Notes: generated from the letters alone by a model not told the origin. Shown: positions 1 to 8,639, counted from the stretch's first letter. The stretch: 39,054 nucleotides of DNA from CAZCFB01 sp964511535 (GCA_964511535.1 CAZEFW010000082.1:1-39054), one strand, 5' to 3'. Numbers and translations: made by a program.

Positions 1-88
1 GATGCAGGTGATCTTGGGCACCGTGGCCTCGGGGGCCAAGCTGCTGTACGCCTACGCCGAGGCCACGGTGCCCAAGATCACCTGCATC
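1..88. repeat. 32-bp perfect inverted repeat at the contig end (foldback)
   Basis: Bases 1-32 are the exact reverse complement of bases 57-88, with a 24-base spacer. The copy at 57-88 encodes conserved carboxyltransferase sequence (EATVPKIT), while the in-frame reading of 1-32 does not fit the family, which normally has a Gly-His or Arg-His pair just before GAKLLYAYAEA. The left arm is therefore most likely a foldback chimera or assembly artefact at the end of the contig. Confidence 0.85.
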
Positions 89-442
89 ACGCGCAAGGCC
101 TACGGCGGCGCCTACGACGTGATGGCGTCGAAGCATATCCGCGCCGACATCAACTACGCCTACCCCAACGCGGAGATCGCCGTGATGGGGCCCGACGGGG
201 CCGTCAACATCATCTACCGCGAGGAGCTGAGCAAGGCAGAAGACCCGGAGGCCCGCCGCGCCGAGCTCATCGCCGACTACCGCCACACCTTCGCCAACCC
301 GTACAAGGCCGCCGAGCTCGGCTTCATCGACGAGGTGATCTACCCGCGCGAGACCCGCGCCAAGCTCATCTCCGCCCTGCGCATGCTGGCCAACAAGCGC
401 CAGGAGAACCTGCCGCGCAAGCACGGGAACATACCGCTGTAG
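2..442 (+). CDS. pccB: Propionyl-CoA carboxylase beta subunit, C-terminal part (5' truncated)
   Basis: This is the C-terminal part of a biotin-dependent acyl-CoA carboxyltransferase, which moves the carboxyl group from carboxybiotin to propionyl-CoA (or acetyl-CoA) to give methylmalonyl-CoA (or malonyl-CoA). The segments GAKLLYAYAEATVPKIT, RKAYGGAYDVMASKH and PNAEIAVMGPDGAVNIIY are hallmark carboxyltransferase sequence, and the tail FANPYKAAELGFIDEVIYP with terminal RKHGNIPL is typical of PccB. The full protein is usually about 510 residues, so some 370 residues lie off the contig. Only bases 33-442 should be trusted: the first 32 are a foldback copy of 57-88. PccB versus a broader acyl-CoA carboxylase cannot be settled from this fragment. 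A GC hairpin follows the stop codon directly. Confidence 0.9.
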   Translation: MQVILGTVASGAKLLYAYAEATVPKITCITRKAYGGAYDVMASKHIRADINYAYPNAEIAVMGPDGAVNIIYREELSKAEDPEARRAELIADYRHTFANPYKAAELGFIDEVIYPRETRAKLISALRMLANKRQENLPRKHGNIPL

Positions 443-443
443 G

Positions 444-460
444 GGGCCGCTTCGCGGCCC
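444..460 (+). terminator. Short GC hairpin directly after pccB
   Basis: GGGCCGC-TTC-GCGGCCC forms a perfect 7-bp stem with a three-base loop starting two bases after the pccB stop codon. It is followed by heptamer repeats rather than a T-run, so it is not a classic intrinsic terminator. The same hairpin recurs at 608-624, and similar hairpins open the other repeat clusters of this contig. Confidence 0.5.
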
Positions 461-737
461 TGGCTTCAGACTTCAGGCTTCAGGCTTCAGGGGCAATGGT
501 CGGGGGCGTCTGCCAGCCCTCTGGCTGCTGACCGTCTCATTCTGGCATTCTGGAATTCCGGCGTCCTGGCATTCCTGGCAATCGCCAGCCCCAGGCTGGC
601 GCTTGTAGGGCCGCTTCGCGGCCCTGGCTTCAGACTTCAGGCTTCAGGCTTCAGGGGCAATGGTCGGGGGCGTCTGCCAGCCCTCTGGCTGCTGACCGTC
701 TCATTCTGGCATTCTGGCATTCTGGCACTCTGGCAAT

Positions 738-756
738 CGCCAGCCCCAGGCTGGCG
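738..756 (-). terminator. Hairpin abutting the lipase stop codon
   Basis: CGCCAGCC-CCA-GGCTGGCG is an 8-bp perfect stem that ends exactly where the lipase stop codon (757-759) begins, so on the minus strand it immediately follows translation termination. No T-run follows. A second copy lies at 583-601. Confidence 0.45.
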
Positions 757-1830
757 CTAGTACCCCTGAGCCTTCAGCCACGCCAGCAGGTCCCGGTAGA
801 ACTGCTTGTGGTCGAAGCTGTTGCCCTTGCCTGGTGAATCGCCGAACAGGTGGCCCACCTGGTCGAAGTGGTCCGCCGGGACGCAGCCGAGCCAGGTGCC
901 CCACTTGGTCGAGGCGGTCTCGATGACGCCGTCGTTGGGCTTCGGGTTCTTGAACGATTTCTGCAGCACCTTGGCCGTGATGTAGAGCAGCGGCTCGATG
1001 GGGTCCTTGACCTTGTCGAACTTCTTGATGAACGGCGGCGCCAGAGGCGCGATGCAGGTGGACCCGCCGTCATGCTTGTCCGACCGACCGCCGATGGAGT
1101 AGTAGGCCACGCCGGGCTGATCGGGGTATTTGGCGTTGAACTTGGCCACGCTGTCGGTGGCCATGAACTCGAGGCTCGCCTTGATGGAGGTGTCCTTGGC
1201 GGGGTCGCCGTAGACCTTGGGCGCGAAGGCCTTGAGGAACGCCTCGGCGATGGCCTTGGTCCAGCCCGCCGTGCGCTTGAGCAGCACGTCAGCGATGTAC
1301 GCGCCCTGGTGCGGCGAGGCGAGGGTGGTCACAGAGGCCACCTGGCCGGGCAGCTTCACCGCGACGTAGCGCGCGTCGAGGCCGCCCTGGCTGTGGGCCA
1401 CGATGTTGACCTTGGCGGCCCCGGATTTGGCCAGCACCTGCTTGACCTGCTTGAGCAGCTGCTCCCCCCGGACGTAGGTGGTGTTGAACGGGTCGGTGGC
1501 GGCGATGGTCACCGCGTGGCCGTCTGCCTGCAAGGCAGGCTTGACCTTCCACCAGTAGTCGAGCGGGCCCACCTTGTCGAAGCCGAAGAAGCCGTGAGCG
1601 AGCACGAAGGGGTAGGGCGGTCCTGCGCCGCCAGCGTCGGGGGCCAGGTCGGCGGCCGGCCCGGCGTCCAGGTCGGCCGCCGCGGCGGCCGGCAGGTCGG
1701 GAGCCAGGATCAGATCGGGCGGCGCGGCGTCGGGCTCGGCGGGCAGCACGTCCACGGGGATGTGGCGTACGCCGCCGAAGTCACAGGCCGTCGAACAGAG
1801 CGCGAGGAGCAGGACCAGCGGTCGACCCAT
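757..1830 (-). CDS. Lipase-like alpha/beta-hydrolase lipoprotein
   Basis: This is a probable cell-envelope triacylglycerol lipase or esterase resembling the LipA-type (family I) lipases. A signal peptide ends in a lipobox-like STAC with Cys16, followed by a roughly 50-residue Asp/Ala/Pro-rich linker. The hydrolase domain starts at PYPFVLAHGFFGFD. The nucleophile is Ser147 in AHSQGG, and the arrangement NDGV (Asp300) followed by ADHFDQVGH (His321) matches the Asp and His positions of Pseudomonas-type lipases. No foldase partner gene is present here. It lies 12 bp after the M20 peptidase gene on the same strand and is probably co-transcribed with it. The substrate is unknown; the -3 residue of the lipobox is Ser, so lipidation is likely but not certain. 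Confidence 0.85.
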   Translation of the reverse strand: MGRPLVLLLALCSTACDFGGVRHIPVDVLPAEPDAAPPDLILAPDLPAAAAADLDAGPAADLAPDAGGAGPPYPFVLAHGFFGFDKVGPLDYWWKVKPALQADGHAVTIAATDPFNTTYVRGEQLLKQVKQVLAKSGAAKVNIVAHSQGGLDARYVAVKLPGQVASVTTLASPHQGAYIADVLLKRTAGWTKAIAEAFLKAFAPKVYGDPAKDTSIKASLEFMATDSVAKFNAKYPDQPGVAYYSIGGRSDKHDGGSTCIAPLAPPFIKKFDKVKDPIEPLLYITAKVLQKSFKNPKPNDGVIETASTKWGTWLGCVPADHFDQVGHLFGDSPGKGNSFDHKQFYRDLLAWLKAQGY

Positions 1831-1842
1831 GCGCGCATGGTA

Positions 1843-3216
1843 TCACGCCCCCGCGAACCGCCTGACCACCTCCCACAACGCGCCGAGGCCCCAGTGGAAG
1901 CCGTCCTCCGGGATCCGCTCGTCGATGCCATGGAACAGCTCGGCGAAGCTGGGGCCGGAGCTGGTGTCCAGCTTGATGGGCGAGAAGCCGTACCACCGCG
2001 CGCCGAGGCGAGAGAACCAGGCGCCGTCGGTGTAGCCGGGGATCATGTACGGCAGCACCTTGAGCGTGGGGTCCCGCTGGCCCACCACGTCCACGATGGT
2101 GGCCCAAAGCGGCGAGTCAGGCGGGTCGTTGATCACCGCCTCCGCCTCGGACAGCACCTCGAAGGAGAGCTCCTCGTCCTGCACCAGCTCCTTCAGCTCA
2201 CGCACCAGATCGGCGGCCTCCTGCCCGGGCAGCAGCCGGCCGTCCAGCTCGGCCGTGGCCGAGTCCGGGATCACGTTGGGCGCCTCGCCTGCGCGCACCA
2301 CCGTGGGCGCCGCGGTGTTGTGCAGCATGGCGTTGAAGTTGCGCGCCTGGGACGGGTCCTTGACCAGGTTATCGATGATGGCGCCGCTGGCGCGCTCCCA
2401 CAGCAGCTTCGGCAGCACCAGCCGGTCCGGGTAGGGCAGCAGGTCGGCCAGCCCGCGGATGAAGGCCTCGGCCACCGGGGTGTTGTGCTGGGGCAGCCGC
2501 CCCTTGCCGATGCGCGCCAGCGCCTCGGAGAGCCGCACCACGGTGCTGTCCTTCAGCGGCATGGAGCCATGGCCCGAGGGTCCCTTGGCGGTGACCTGCA
2601 GCCACGCCTTGCCCTTCTCCGCCGTCTGCACCGGGCAGATCCGCGCGCCCTTGACCGACAGGTTGAAGCCGCCCACCTCGCCCAGGGCGTACCCCGCGCG
2701 AACCCGCTCCGGGTGCTGCTCCACCAGGAAGCGCGACCCGTGGGTGCACCCCGCCTCCTCGTCGGCCACGGCGGCGAAGATCACGTCGCGCTTCAGCGTC
2801 ACCTCCCGCCGGCGCAGCAGGCGCACCACCATGGCGGCCATGGCCACCATGTTCTTCATGTCCACGGCGCCGCGCCCCCAGATGTACCCCTCCGCCAGCT
2901 CGCCGCCGAAGGGCGGGTGCGTCCAGCGCGACCGGTCCCCGGCCGGCACCACGTCCAGGTGCGAGGCGAGCAGCAGCGGCTCGGCGTCGGTGCCCGAGTC
3001 GAGCCGGCAGATCAGGTTGGCGCGCCCCGGCGCCGCCTCGATGATCTCGCAGCTCAGGCCGTCCGCCTCCAGCGCACTGGCCAGAAACCGGGCCGCCTTG
3101 ACCTCGTCCCCGGGCGGGTTGGTGGTGTCGATGCGGAGCAGATCCTGGAGCAAGGCGGTGGCCTCGCCGCAGATATCTGCCCACTGCTTTCCGTCAAAGT
3201 CATGGGGAACGGTCAT
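1843..3216 (-). CDS. M20/M25/M40 family metallopeptidase
   Basis: This is a zinc-dependent exopeptidase or deacylase of the M20 family, about 457 residues. Metal-site motifs are clear: SHLDVVPAG (His86, Asp88), GRGAVDMKN (Asp119) and the catalytic/metal glutamates in DEEAG (Glu153, Glu154). A dimerisation (lid) domain follows, beginning near KGPSGHGSMP. The start was placed at the ATG at 3216 because GGAGG lies 10 bases upstream; an in-frame ATG at 3246 has no ribosome-binding site. No signal peptide is seen, so it is probably cytoplasmic and acts on peptides or N-acyl amino acids. The exact substrate (dipeptides, acetylornithine, succinyl-diaminopimelate) cannot be told from sequence. The 98-bp gap to the divergent protease gene at 3315 should hold both promoters. 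Confidence 0.9.
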   Translation of the reverse strand: MTVPHDFDGKQWADICGEATALLQDLLRIDTTNPPGDEVKAARFLASALEADGLSCEIIEAAPGRANLICRLDSGTDAEPLLLASHLDVVPAGDRSRWTHPPFGGELAEGYIWGRGAVDMKNMVAMAAMVVRLLRRREVTLKRDVIFAAVADEEAGCTHGSRFLVEQHPERVRAGYALGEVGGFNLSVKGARICPVQTAEKGKAWLQVTAKGPSGHGSMPLKDSTVVRLSEALARIGKGRLPQHNTPVAEAFIRGLADLLPYPDRLVLPKLLWERASGAIIDNLVKDPSQARNFNAMLHNTAAPTVVRAGEAPNVIPDSATAELDGRLLPGQEAADLVRELKELVQDEELSFEVLSEAEAVINDPPDSPLWATIVDVVGQRDPTLKVLPYMIPGYTDGAWFSRLGARWYGFSPIKLDTSSGPSFAELFHGIDERIPEDGFHWGLGALWEVVRRFAGA

Positions 3217-3314
3217 GGAACGCGCGCCTCCGGCATGTGGGACCATCCGCTGCTGCTGAGACCCAAAATCACTGATCAGGTGGGATATGGTAACCTGACC
3301 TTCAAGAGGGATCG

Positions 3315-4649
3315 ATGCTCAACCCCCGCGCCCCATCAACCGCTGCCGCTTCTTTGCTCTGCCTCATCGCCATGTCGTGCGGCGACATGCAGGGGTGGGA
3401 GCCTGGCCAGCAGGCCCTCAGCATCACCAACGGGCAGCCCTACTCGGGCCACCCCTCGGTGGGCTACCTGCGCGTGGCCAACTCATCGCTCTGCACGGCC
3501 ACGTTGGTGGGCAAGCAGACGGTGCTCACCGCGGCGCACTGCCTGCACCCCGGCGCCTCTCACGTGTTCTACGCCGGCGGGAAGGCCTACAACGCGTCGG
3601 CGGTGGTCCGGCACCATGGCTGGAGCATGTCCACGCTGTCCAACGACATCGGGCTGGTGCGGCTGCAAACGGCGCCGCCCATCACGCCCTCCATCGCCTC
3701 GGACCAGGCCCCCTATCAGGGGCTGAAGCTGACCCTCATCGGCTACGGCAAGACCTCCTCGTACAAGAGCGACGCCGGCACCAAGCGCATCGCCGTCAAC
3801 TCGGTCAAGCAGGTGGACCAGACCCGCTTCACCTTCGCCGGCTCCGGGGGGAGCATCGGCAACACGTGCAAGGGCGACTCGGGCGGGCCGGCCTTCGCCA
3901 CCCTGGGCGGCAAGGAGGTCCAGGTGGGGGTGACCTCCGCGGGCCAGACTCCGTGCGGCACCCTCGGCGTGGATACGCGGGTGGACGCGTACTACAGCTG
4001 GCTCAAGAACCAGTCGGGCAATGACCTCTACACCGGCGCGGTGCAGGACAAGACCGCGCCCAAGGTGGCCATCACCACGCCCGCCGACGGCGCCAAGGTG
4101 CCCACCGACGTCAAGGTGGAGATCACGGCCTCGGACAACGTGGGCGTTGTGGAGGTGGACCTGCTGCTGGACAGCGTCTCCCAGAGCCCGCTGTACAGCC
4201 CGCCCTGGACGTACCACCTGATCCTGTCGGCCGGCACGCACCTGCTCAAGGCCGTGGCCAAGGACAAGGCGGGCAACCGGGCAGAGCACCAGATCAGCGT
4301 CACCATGCAGCCCGGCACGACGCCGCCGCCCAAGGGCGGGTACGGCACGAGCTGCACCAGGGGCGACGAGTGCAAGAGCGGCATGTGCGCCAGGGACGCG
4401 GCCACGGGCAAGATGTTCTGCACCATCCTGTGCCACCCGAGCAAGAACACCTGCCCCTCGGGCGCGGAGTGCCTCGGCGCCGGAGACAAGCTCTGGGTCT
4501 GCGGCCCGCCCCTCTCGACCCAGGCGCTGGACGACTACCTGCTCACCGGAGGCTGCGCCCTCGGCGGCGGCCCGGACCCGGCGCCGCCCTGGTTCATCCT
4601 GATGGCCATCGCCGGGCTGCTCGCGCGCGCCAGGCGACGAGGCCCATAA
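3315..4649 (+). CDS. Trypsin-like (S1) serine protease with Ig-like domain and MYXO-CTERM-type tail
   Basis: This is an exported chymotrypsin-fold endopeptidase. The N-terminal signal segment ends near AMSC (Cys22, a weak lipobox). The catalytic triad is His75 (LTAAHC), Asp111 (SNDIGLVRL) and Ser189 (CKGDSGGPAF). The protease domain is followed by an Ig-like domain (about 245-335, starting TAPKVAITTPADG), a Cys-rich segment (about 345-400) and a C-terminal tripartite tail: GGC, hydrophobic stretch, Arg cluster (ARARRR). That tail fits the MYXO-CTERM signal thought to be cut and lipid-anchored by myxosortase. The start is supported by GAGGG five bases before the ATG. The last 56 bases overlap the convergent subtilisin-like gene, whose own MYXO-CTERM tail is antisense to this one. 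Confidence 0.88.
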   Translation: MLNPRAPSTAAASLLCLIAMSCGDMQGWEPGQQALSITNGQPYSGHPSVGYLRVANSSLCTATLVGKQTVLTAAHCLHPGASHVFYAGGKAYNASAVVRHHGWSMSTLSNDIGLVRLQTAPPITPSIASDQAPYQGLKLTLIGYGKTSSYKSDAGTKRIAVNSVKQVDQTRFTFAGSGGSIGNTCKGDSGGPAFATLGGKEVQVGVTSAGQTPCGTLGVDTRVDAYYSWLKNQSGNDLYTGAVQDKTAPKVAITTPADGAKVPTDVKVEITASDNVGVVEVDLLLDSVSQSPLYSPPWTYHLILSAGTHLLKAVAKDKAGNRAEHQISVTMQPGTTPPPKGGYGTSCTRGDECKSGMCARDAATGKMFCTILCHPSKNTCPSGAECLGAGDKLWVCGPPLSTQALDDYLLTGGCALGGGPDPAPPWFILMAIAGLLARARRRGP

Positions 4650-7008
4650 GGAGCAGCAGCGCCACCGGAGACGGTTGTCGCCCGGCGCCGGCAGCGGCGC
4701 ACCCTCCGCCGCGGGCGCGCAGCGCCTCGCCCACCAGGTCCCGACGCGTGGTGAAGTGCACCACGGGCCGGTGGCTCAACGCCACGCCGTCCACGGACAC
4801 CGCCAGGGTGGCGCGCCGGCCCTGGCGTGCCGCGGGGGAGAGGGTGGCCTCGTAGCGCCCGTAGGCCCGGTGGACAGCCGCTGACGTGCGCCCCGCGGAG
4901 GTGGTCACCTCCACCCGCCGCCCGGCGCCCAGGAGCCGGCCAGCGGCGTCGCGCGGGATCACGGTGACCACGGCCAGCTCGCCGGAGCCGGCTGGCAGCA
5001 GATCGCGGTTGACCCCCACCGTGCTCATGGTCGGGTGGGCCGGCCCCGCGCCGCCCGCCGCGAGCGCCGCGATGGAGCGCGTGGCGTCCAGCTTGCCGAA
5101 GCCCCACCGGGGGGACCAGGCGCGCCCCGCCTGCATGGCGCCGTCGCCCCGCGCCCCCACCCGCAACAGCTCGCGCACCTGGCCCACGGTCAGGGCGGGC
5201 GCCCGCTGCAGCAGCAGCGCCGCCACCCCGGCCGCGTGGGGGGCCGCCTGGCTGGTGCCGCGCAGCAGCCCCCGCGACTGGTCCTCGGACCAGAGGGCGA
5301 AGGGCAGGTCGGGGACGTAGTAGGAGCTGGCGCCGTGAAACGGCCGGGCGTGCAGGGACATGGCGCTGATGATCATCTGGCCCGGCGCGGCCACGTCCGG
5401 CACGAAGCGCCCGTCGAGGGTGGGGCCGGTGGCCGAGAAGAAGGCGTGCTCGCCGCGGCGCGCGGACTGCAGCGCGTACTTCGCGCCGCCCCGGGAGACC
5501 CAGGCCGTGCGGGTGCTGTAGGCCGCGACGCTGATCACCCCCCGGGCGGTCCCCGGGCTGGAGAGGCGCACGTCGGGATCCACCGGGCCCAACAGGCGCG
5601 GTCGCCCGTCCGCGCCCGAGATGGCCGGGTTCACCAGCCACAGGTCGTAGCGGCGGGCGGCGCCGGTCAGCTTGATGGTCCACCGGCCCGGGGCCGGGGT
5701 CTGGCCGGTGATCTCCTTGATCACCAGCACGGCCATGTTCTTGCCGTTGCCGGGGTAAGGCCCGCTGGTGGCGTTGAACAGCTTCACCTGGCCCTCGCCG
5801 TGGCTTTCTTGCATCCCCTTCCCGGTGGAGGCCGGGCCGGTGGTGCGCCCCGCCGGGCTGGTGACCGAGACGTCCAGGTCGCCGCCGCCGTACCAGATCT
5901 CCATGTGCACAAGCTCCTGCGCGCTGGTGGGCTTGTAGTCCGGGATCTTCAGGGTGACCGTGGACGGTCCGCCCAGCGCGGGGTAGCCCGAGGCGTGAAT
6001 GTCCCGGCCGCCGTCGTTGCCCGCCGAGGTGACGATGACCCGCCCCGGCCTGCTATCCCCCGTGAAGGCGGAGATGGCGGTGGCCAGGTTGCTGGTGCCG
6101 TCGTGCGGGCCGAGCTGGGTGCCGAGGCTCAGGTTCACCACTGCCGGCATGCCGAGGGCGGCCGCCCGGTCGAAGATGTAGCTGATGGCGCCGAGCACGT
6201 CGGCGTCGTGGAAGGCGGCGTCGTTGCCCCGGGCTGCCTGCACCGCGATGATGCGAGCGCCAGGCGCCACGCCCACGTACCGGCCAGGGTTGTAGCCGGC
6301 TGCCGCCCCCTGCCCGTTGCCCGCGGCGATGCCGCTGACATGGGTCCCGTGACCCGAGCGGTCCTGGTGGGGCACCAGAGGCGGGGCGAGGGTCCCGAGG
6401 GCGCGGTCCGCGGCGAGCTGGGCGTTGATCTCCGCCTCGGTGTAGATACGGGCGCCGTACTTTTCGCCCGGGTCCCCCTTGGCCGGCTTGACCGAGAAGT
6501 CCACCAGGTTCAGCAGGCGGGTCCGGCCCGCGGCGTCCTGAAAGTCCTTGTGGCGGAAGTCGAGCCCGGTGTCCACCACGCCGACGATGACCCCCTCGCC
6601 GTCCAGCCCGCCGGCGCCCCGGTGGGCGGCCGCGGCCCCCACCTCTTTGAGGCTGCGATCCAGGTGGGGGCGCAGCAGCCTGCACGCCTCCACGTGGAGC
6701 ACGCCGGGCATCGAGGCCAGGTCCGTGAGTTGATCAGGGCGGACCCTGACGGGCACCACATCTCCCGGTGCCGGCTCGGGATCGAACCTGGCCAGCGTCC
6801 CGGGGGCAGCGCTCGTGTGCAACCGCACCAGCACCCGCAGCCGACCGTCCGGCAGCGCGCTGGCCGGGTGCGCCGCGCGCACTGTCAGGGCGTCCCCCTC
6901 GGCAGCGTCTCGCAGCAGCGGCTCCAGGGCGCGGGCACGGGGTGAGCCCGCGGCGGCGCCCGGCAGCATCAGGACCAGCAGGCTCAGGTGGGCGAGGCGA
7001 GGCAGCAC
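4594..7008 (-). CDS. Subtilisin-like (S8) serine protease with MYXO-CTERM-type tail
   Basis: This is a secreted subtilase of about 804 residues. A signal peptide ends near GAAAG. The catalytic triad is Asp146 (VGVVDTGLD), His220 (SGHGTHVSG) and a Ser near residue 587 (RGTSQAAPHAAG). The region between His and Ser holds a large insertion that may be a separate beta domain. The C-terminus has GGGC, a hydrophobic segment (VALLLLMGLVAW) and an Arg-rich end, the MYXO-CTERM pattern. Translation starts at GTG 7008; its G overlaps the last base of the upstream NHL-protein stop (TAGTG), suggesting translational coupling. A later in-frame ATG would destroy the signal peptide. The 3' end overlaps the convergent S1 protease gene by 56 bp. 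Confidence 0.9.
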   Translation of the reverse strand: MLPRLAHLSLLVLMLPGAAAGSPRARALEPLLRDAAEGDALTVRAAHPASALPDGRLRVLVRLHTSAAPGTLARFDPEPAPGDVVPVRVRPDQLTDLASMPGVLHVEACRLLRPHLDRSLKEVGAAAAHRGAGGLDGEGVIVGVVDTGLDFRHKDFQDAAGRTRLLNLVDFSVKPAKGDPGEKYGARIYTEAEINAQLAADRALGTLAPPLVPHQDRSGHGTHVSGIAAGNGQGAAAGYNPGRYVGVAPGARIIAVQAARGNDAAFHDADVLGAISYIFDRAAALGMPAVVNLSLGTQLGPHDGTSNLATAISAFTGDSRPGRVIVTSAGNDGGRDIHASGYPALGGPSTVTLKIPDYKPTSAQELVHMEIWYGGGDLDVSVTSPAGRTTGPASTGKGMQESHGEGQVKLFNATSGPYPGNGKNMAVLVIKEITGQTPAPGRWTIKLTGAARRYDLWLVNPAISGADGRPRLLGPVDPDVRLSSPGTARGVISVAAYSTRTAWVSRGGAKYALQSARRGEHAFFSATGPTLDGRFVPDVAAPGQMIISAMSLHARPFHGASSYYVPDLPFALWSEDQSRGLLRGTSQAAPHAAGVAALLLQRAPALTVGQVRELLRVGARGDGAMQAGRAWSPRWGFGKLDATRSIAALAAGGAGPAHPTMSTVGVNRDLLPAGSGELAVVTVIPRDAAGRLLGAGRRVEVTTSAGRTSAAVHRAYGRYEATLSPAARQGRRATLAVSVDGVALSHRPVVHFTTRRDLVGEALRARGGGCAAAGAGRQPSPVALLLLMGLVAWRARAARRWPSG

Positions 7009-8441
7009 TACCAGGTGATGACCCGTACGCGGTGGTTGTGGCGGTCCGCCACATAGATCGTGCTGGGCGACTTGAACGCGATGCCCATGGGGTGACGGTA
7101 ATAGACAAAGGCGGCGGGGCTGTCTGCGTACCCCTGCTTGGTGGCGGTCCCCGCGAAGGTCTTGACCCCGCTGCCAGCGATGCGCCTGATCACGTGGTTG
7201 TTGTGATCGGCCACGTACACCTCGCTCTTGGCCCCCACGGCGAGCCCGGCCGGGTAGCGGAACCAGGCGGTCAAGGCGGCGCCGTCCAGGTGGCCATACT
7301 TGCCGCTGCCAGCGAGCGTGCTCACGGCGCCCCCCTTGATCATGCGCACATGGTTGGTGTTGTAGTCCGCCACGTACACCTCACCCATGTTTCCGGTGGC
7401 CACCGCCCAGGGGTGGTAGAACTGCGCCTGGGCCGCCTGGCCGTCGATCCACCCGTGCTTGCCGGTGCCGGCCAGGGTGAACACTTTGCCGTTGAACACC
7501 CAGCGTAGGCGGTGGTTCTTGGTGTCGGCCACGTATACCTCGCCGGACGGTCCTGTGGCCACGGCCTGGGGATTGTAGAAGCGCGCCTGGTTGGCGGCGC
7601 CGTCGGTGAAGCCGGCCTTGCCGGTGCCCGCCAGGGTGGAGACCTGTCCCCCCTTGATCATCCTGATGCGGTGGTTGTAGTTGTCCGCCACGTACACCTC
7701 GCCCCCTGGCCCCACCGCCACGCCTGTGGGGTGGCGGAACCGCGCGGTGAGGGCGGGGCCGTCCTGGTAGCCGTAGTACTTGCTGCCCGCCAGGGTGGTG
7801 ACCTGCCCGTTGTAGATCATCCGGATCCGGTGATTGTACTGGTCGGCGACATACACCTCGCCGGTGTTGCCCACGGCGATGCCCGCCGGGTAGTAGAACC
7901 GGGCCGTGGCGGCGGGGCCGTCGGTGAAGCCGGCCTTGCCGCTGCCTGCGTGGGTGCGGGTGCACACGTAGCTCGAGAAATCCCAGGAGTCCACGGTGGG
8001 CTGGCACTTCTTGCACTTGTCCCCGGGATCGAGGGTCCCGATGGTGACGCAGGTGCTGTTGATGACGCAGAAGTTGGGGTTCACCTGGTGCGTACACTTG
8101 CCGGACACGCACTGGTCCTGGGTGCAGCTCACCCCGTCGTCGCAACCGGCGTGGGAGACGCAGGACTTGCCCGTGTCCGGGGCCGGGCCCATATCAGGTG
8201 GCGGAGGCATGTCGGGCTTGGGCGGGGGCATGTCCGCCTTGGGCGGGGGCATGTCCGCCTTGCCCGGCAGATCTGCGGCCGGCGCGCTGTCCGGCGTCGT
8301 GGAGTCGGCCGGTCCGCCGTCCAGCCAGGCGAGGTCATCGCCGCCGGCATCAACCGGAGGGGTCGCCGGCGTCGTCTCCTTGCACGCGCAAATGGCGGCT
8401 GCGGTAAATATCGCGAGGAGGATTGGGGGTGGGTGGCGCAT
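7008..8441 (-). CDS. NHL-repeat beta-propeller lipoprotein
   Basis: This is an exported lipoprotein built on a six-bladed propeller. The signal peptide ends ICAC with Cys20 as probable lipidated residue. It is followed by an Asp/Pro-rich linker containing near-identical KADMPPP units (about 61-80), a Cys-rich module (about 94-160, with CDDGVSCTQDQC spacing common in myxobacterial surface proteins), then six NHL repeats of about 53 residues (from about 165 to the end), each with the pattern GEVYVAD-xxNHRIRMI. NHL propellers mostly bind proteins or ligands and lack catalysis. The gene is translationally coupled to the downstream subtilase (1-base overlap), so it may present, restrain or bind the substrate of that protease; this role is inference. 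Confidence 0.88.
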   Translation of the reverse strand: MRHPPPILLAIFTAAAICACKETTPATPPVDAGGDDLAWLDGGPADSTTPDSAPAADLPGKADMPPPKADMPPPKPDMPPPPDMGPAPDTGKSCVSHAGCDDGVSCTQDQCVSGKCTHQVNPNFCVINSTCVTIGTLDPGDKCKKCQPTVDSWDFSSYVCTRTHAGSGKAGFTDGPAATARFYYPAGIAVGNTGEVYVADQYNHRIRMIYNGQVTTLAGSKYYGYQDGPALTARFRHPTGVAVGPGGEVYVADNYNHRIRMIKGGQVSTLAGTGKAGFTDGAANQARFYNPQAVATGPSGEVYVADTKNHRLRWVFNGKVFTLAGTGKHGWIDGQAAQAQFYHPWAVATGNMGEVYVADYNTNHVRMIKGGAVSTLAGSGKYGHLDGAALTAWFRYPAGLAVGAKSEVYVADHNNHVIRRIAGSGVKTFAGTATKQGYADSPAAFVYYRHPMGIAFKSPSTIYVADRHNHRVRVITW

Positions 8442-8470
8442 GCGCGGGCTCCTGGCTCGTTTCGCACCTG

Positions 8471-8476
8471 ATTATA
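8471..8476 (-). promoter_or_regulatory. Possible -10 box for the NHL protein gene
   Basis: The minus strand reads TATAAT here, 30 bases upstream of the start at 8441. No good -35 match is seen at 17-18 bases upstream, so the call rests on the -10 element and its position in the 198-bp divergent intergenic region. Confidence 0.35.
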
Positions 8477-8639
8477 TCCCCTGATCTCTGGCCAGGGATC
8501 CGGTATCCGGCGGCGGCTTCCGGTGACCGGATTTTGGCCCGGAAGAGTGCAGCGTAACCGGTTGAATTTATAACGATCAGGTCCAGGCATGGCGAATGCA
8601 ATGTGGGTCCGCGTCAACCATCACCCCGAGGAGGTAGCC

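Larger units (their letters stand above)
443..756. repeat. Convergent intergenic repeat cluster: duplicated block with heptamer and octamer arrays
   Basis: No gene lies here. A 110-bp block at 444-553 is repeated exactly at 608-717 (offset 164), and a second shared piece at 577-603 recurs at 732-758, so about 160 bp has been tandemly duplicated with a small indel. Each copy has a GC hairpin, then heptamers GGCTTCA/GACTTCA/GGCTTCA/GGCTTCA (462-489 and the matching second copy), a unique-looking stretch, then octamers of CATTCTGG (702-733 in copy two). The cluster lies between pccB and the lipase gene, which converge on it. Confidence 0.85.

Noticed and set aside
443..756. CRISPR array
   Set aside because: The repeats are heptamers and octamers without spacers of regular length, plus one duplicated block; no cas genes are present.
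850..3726. Long plus-strand open frame of 958 codons opposite the lipase and M20 peptidase genes
   Set aside because: It is an antisense shadow typical of high-GC DNA: the minus-strand proteins have full catalytic motifs while this frame shows only His/Gly/Arg/Val-rich sequence with no family features.
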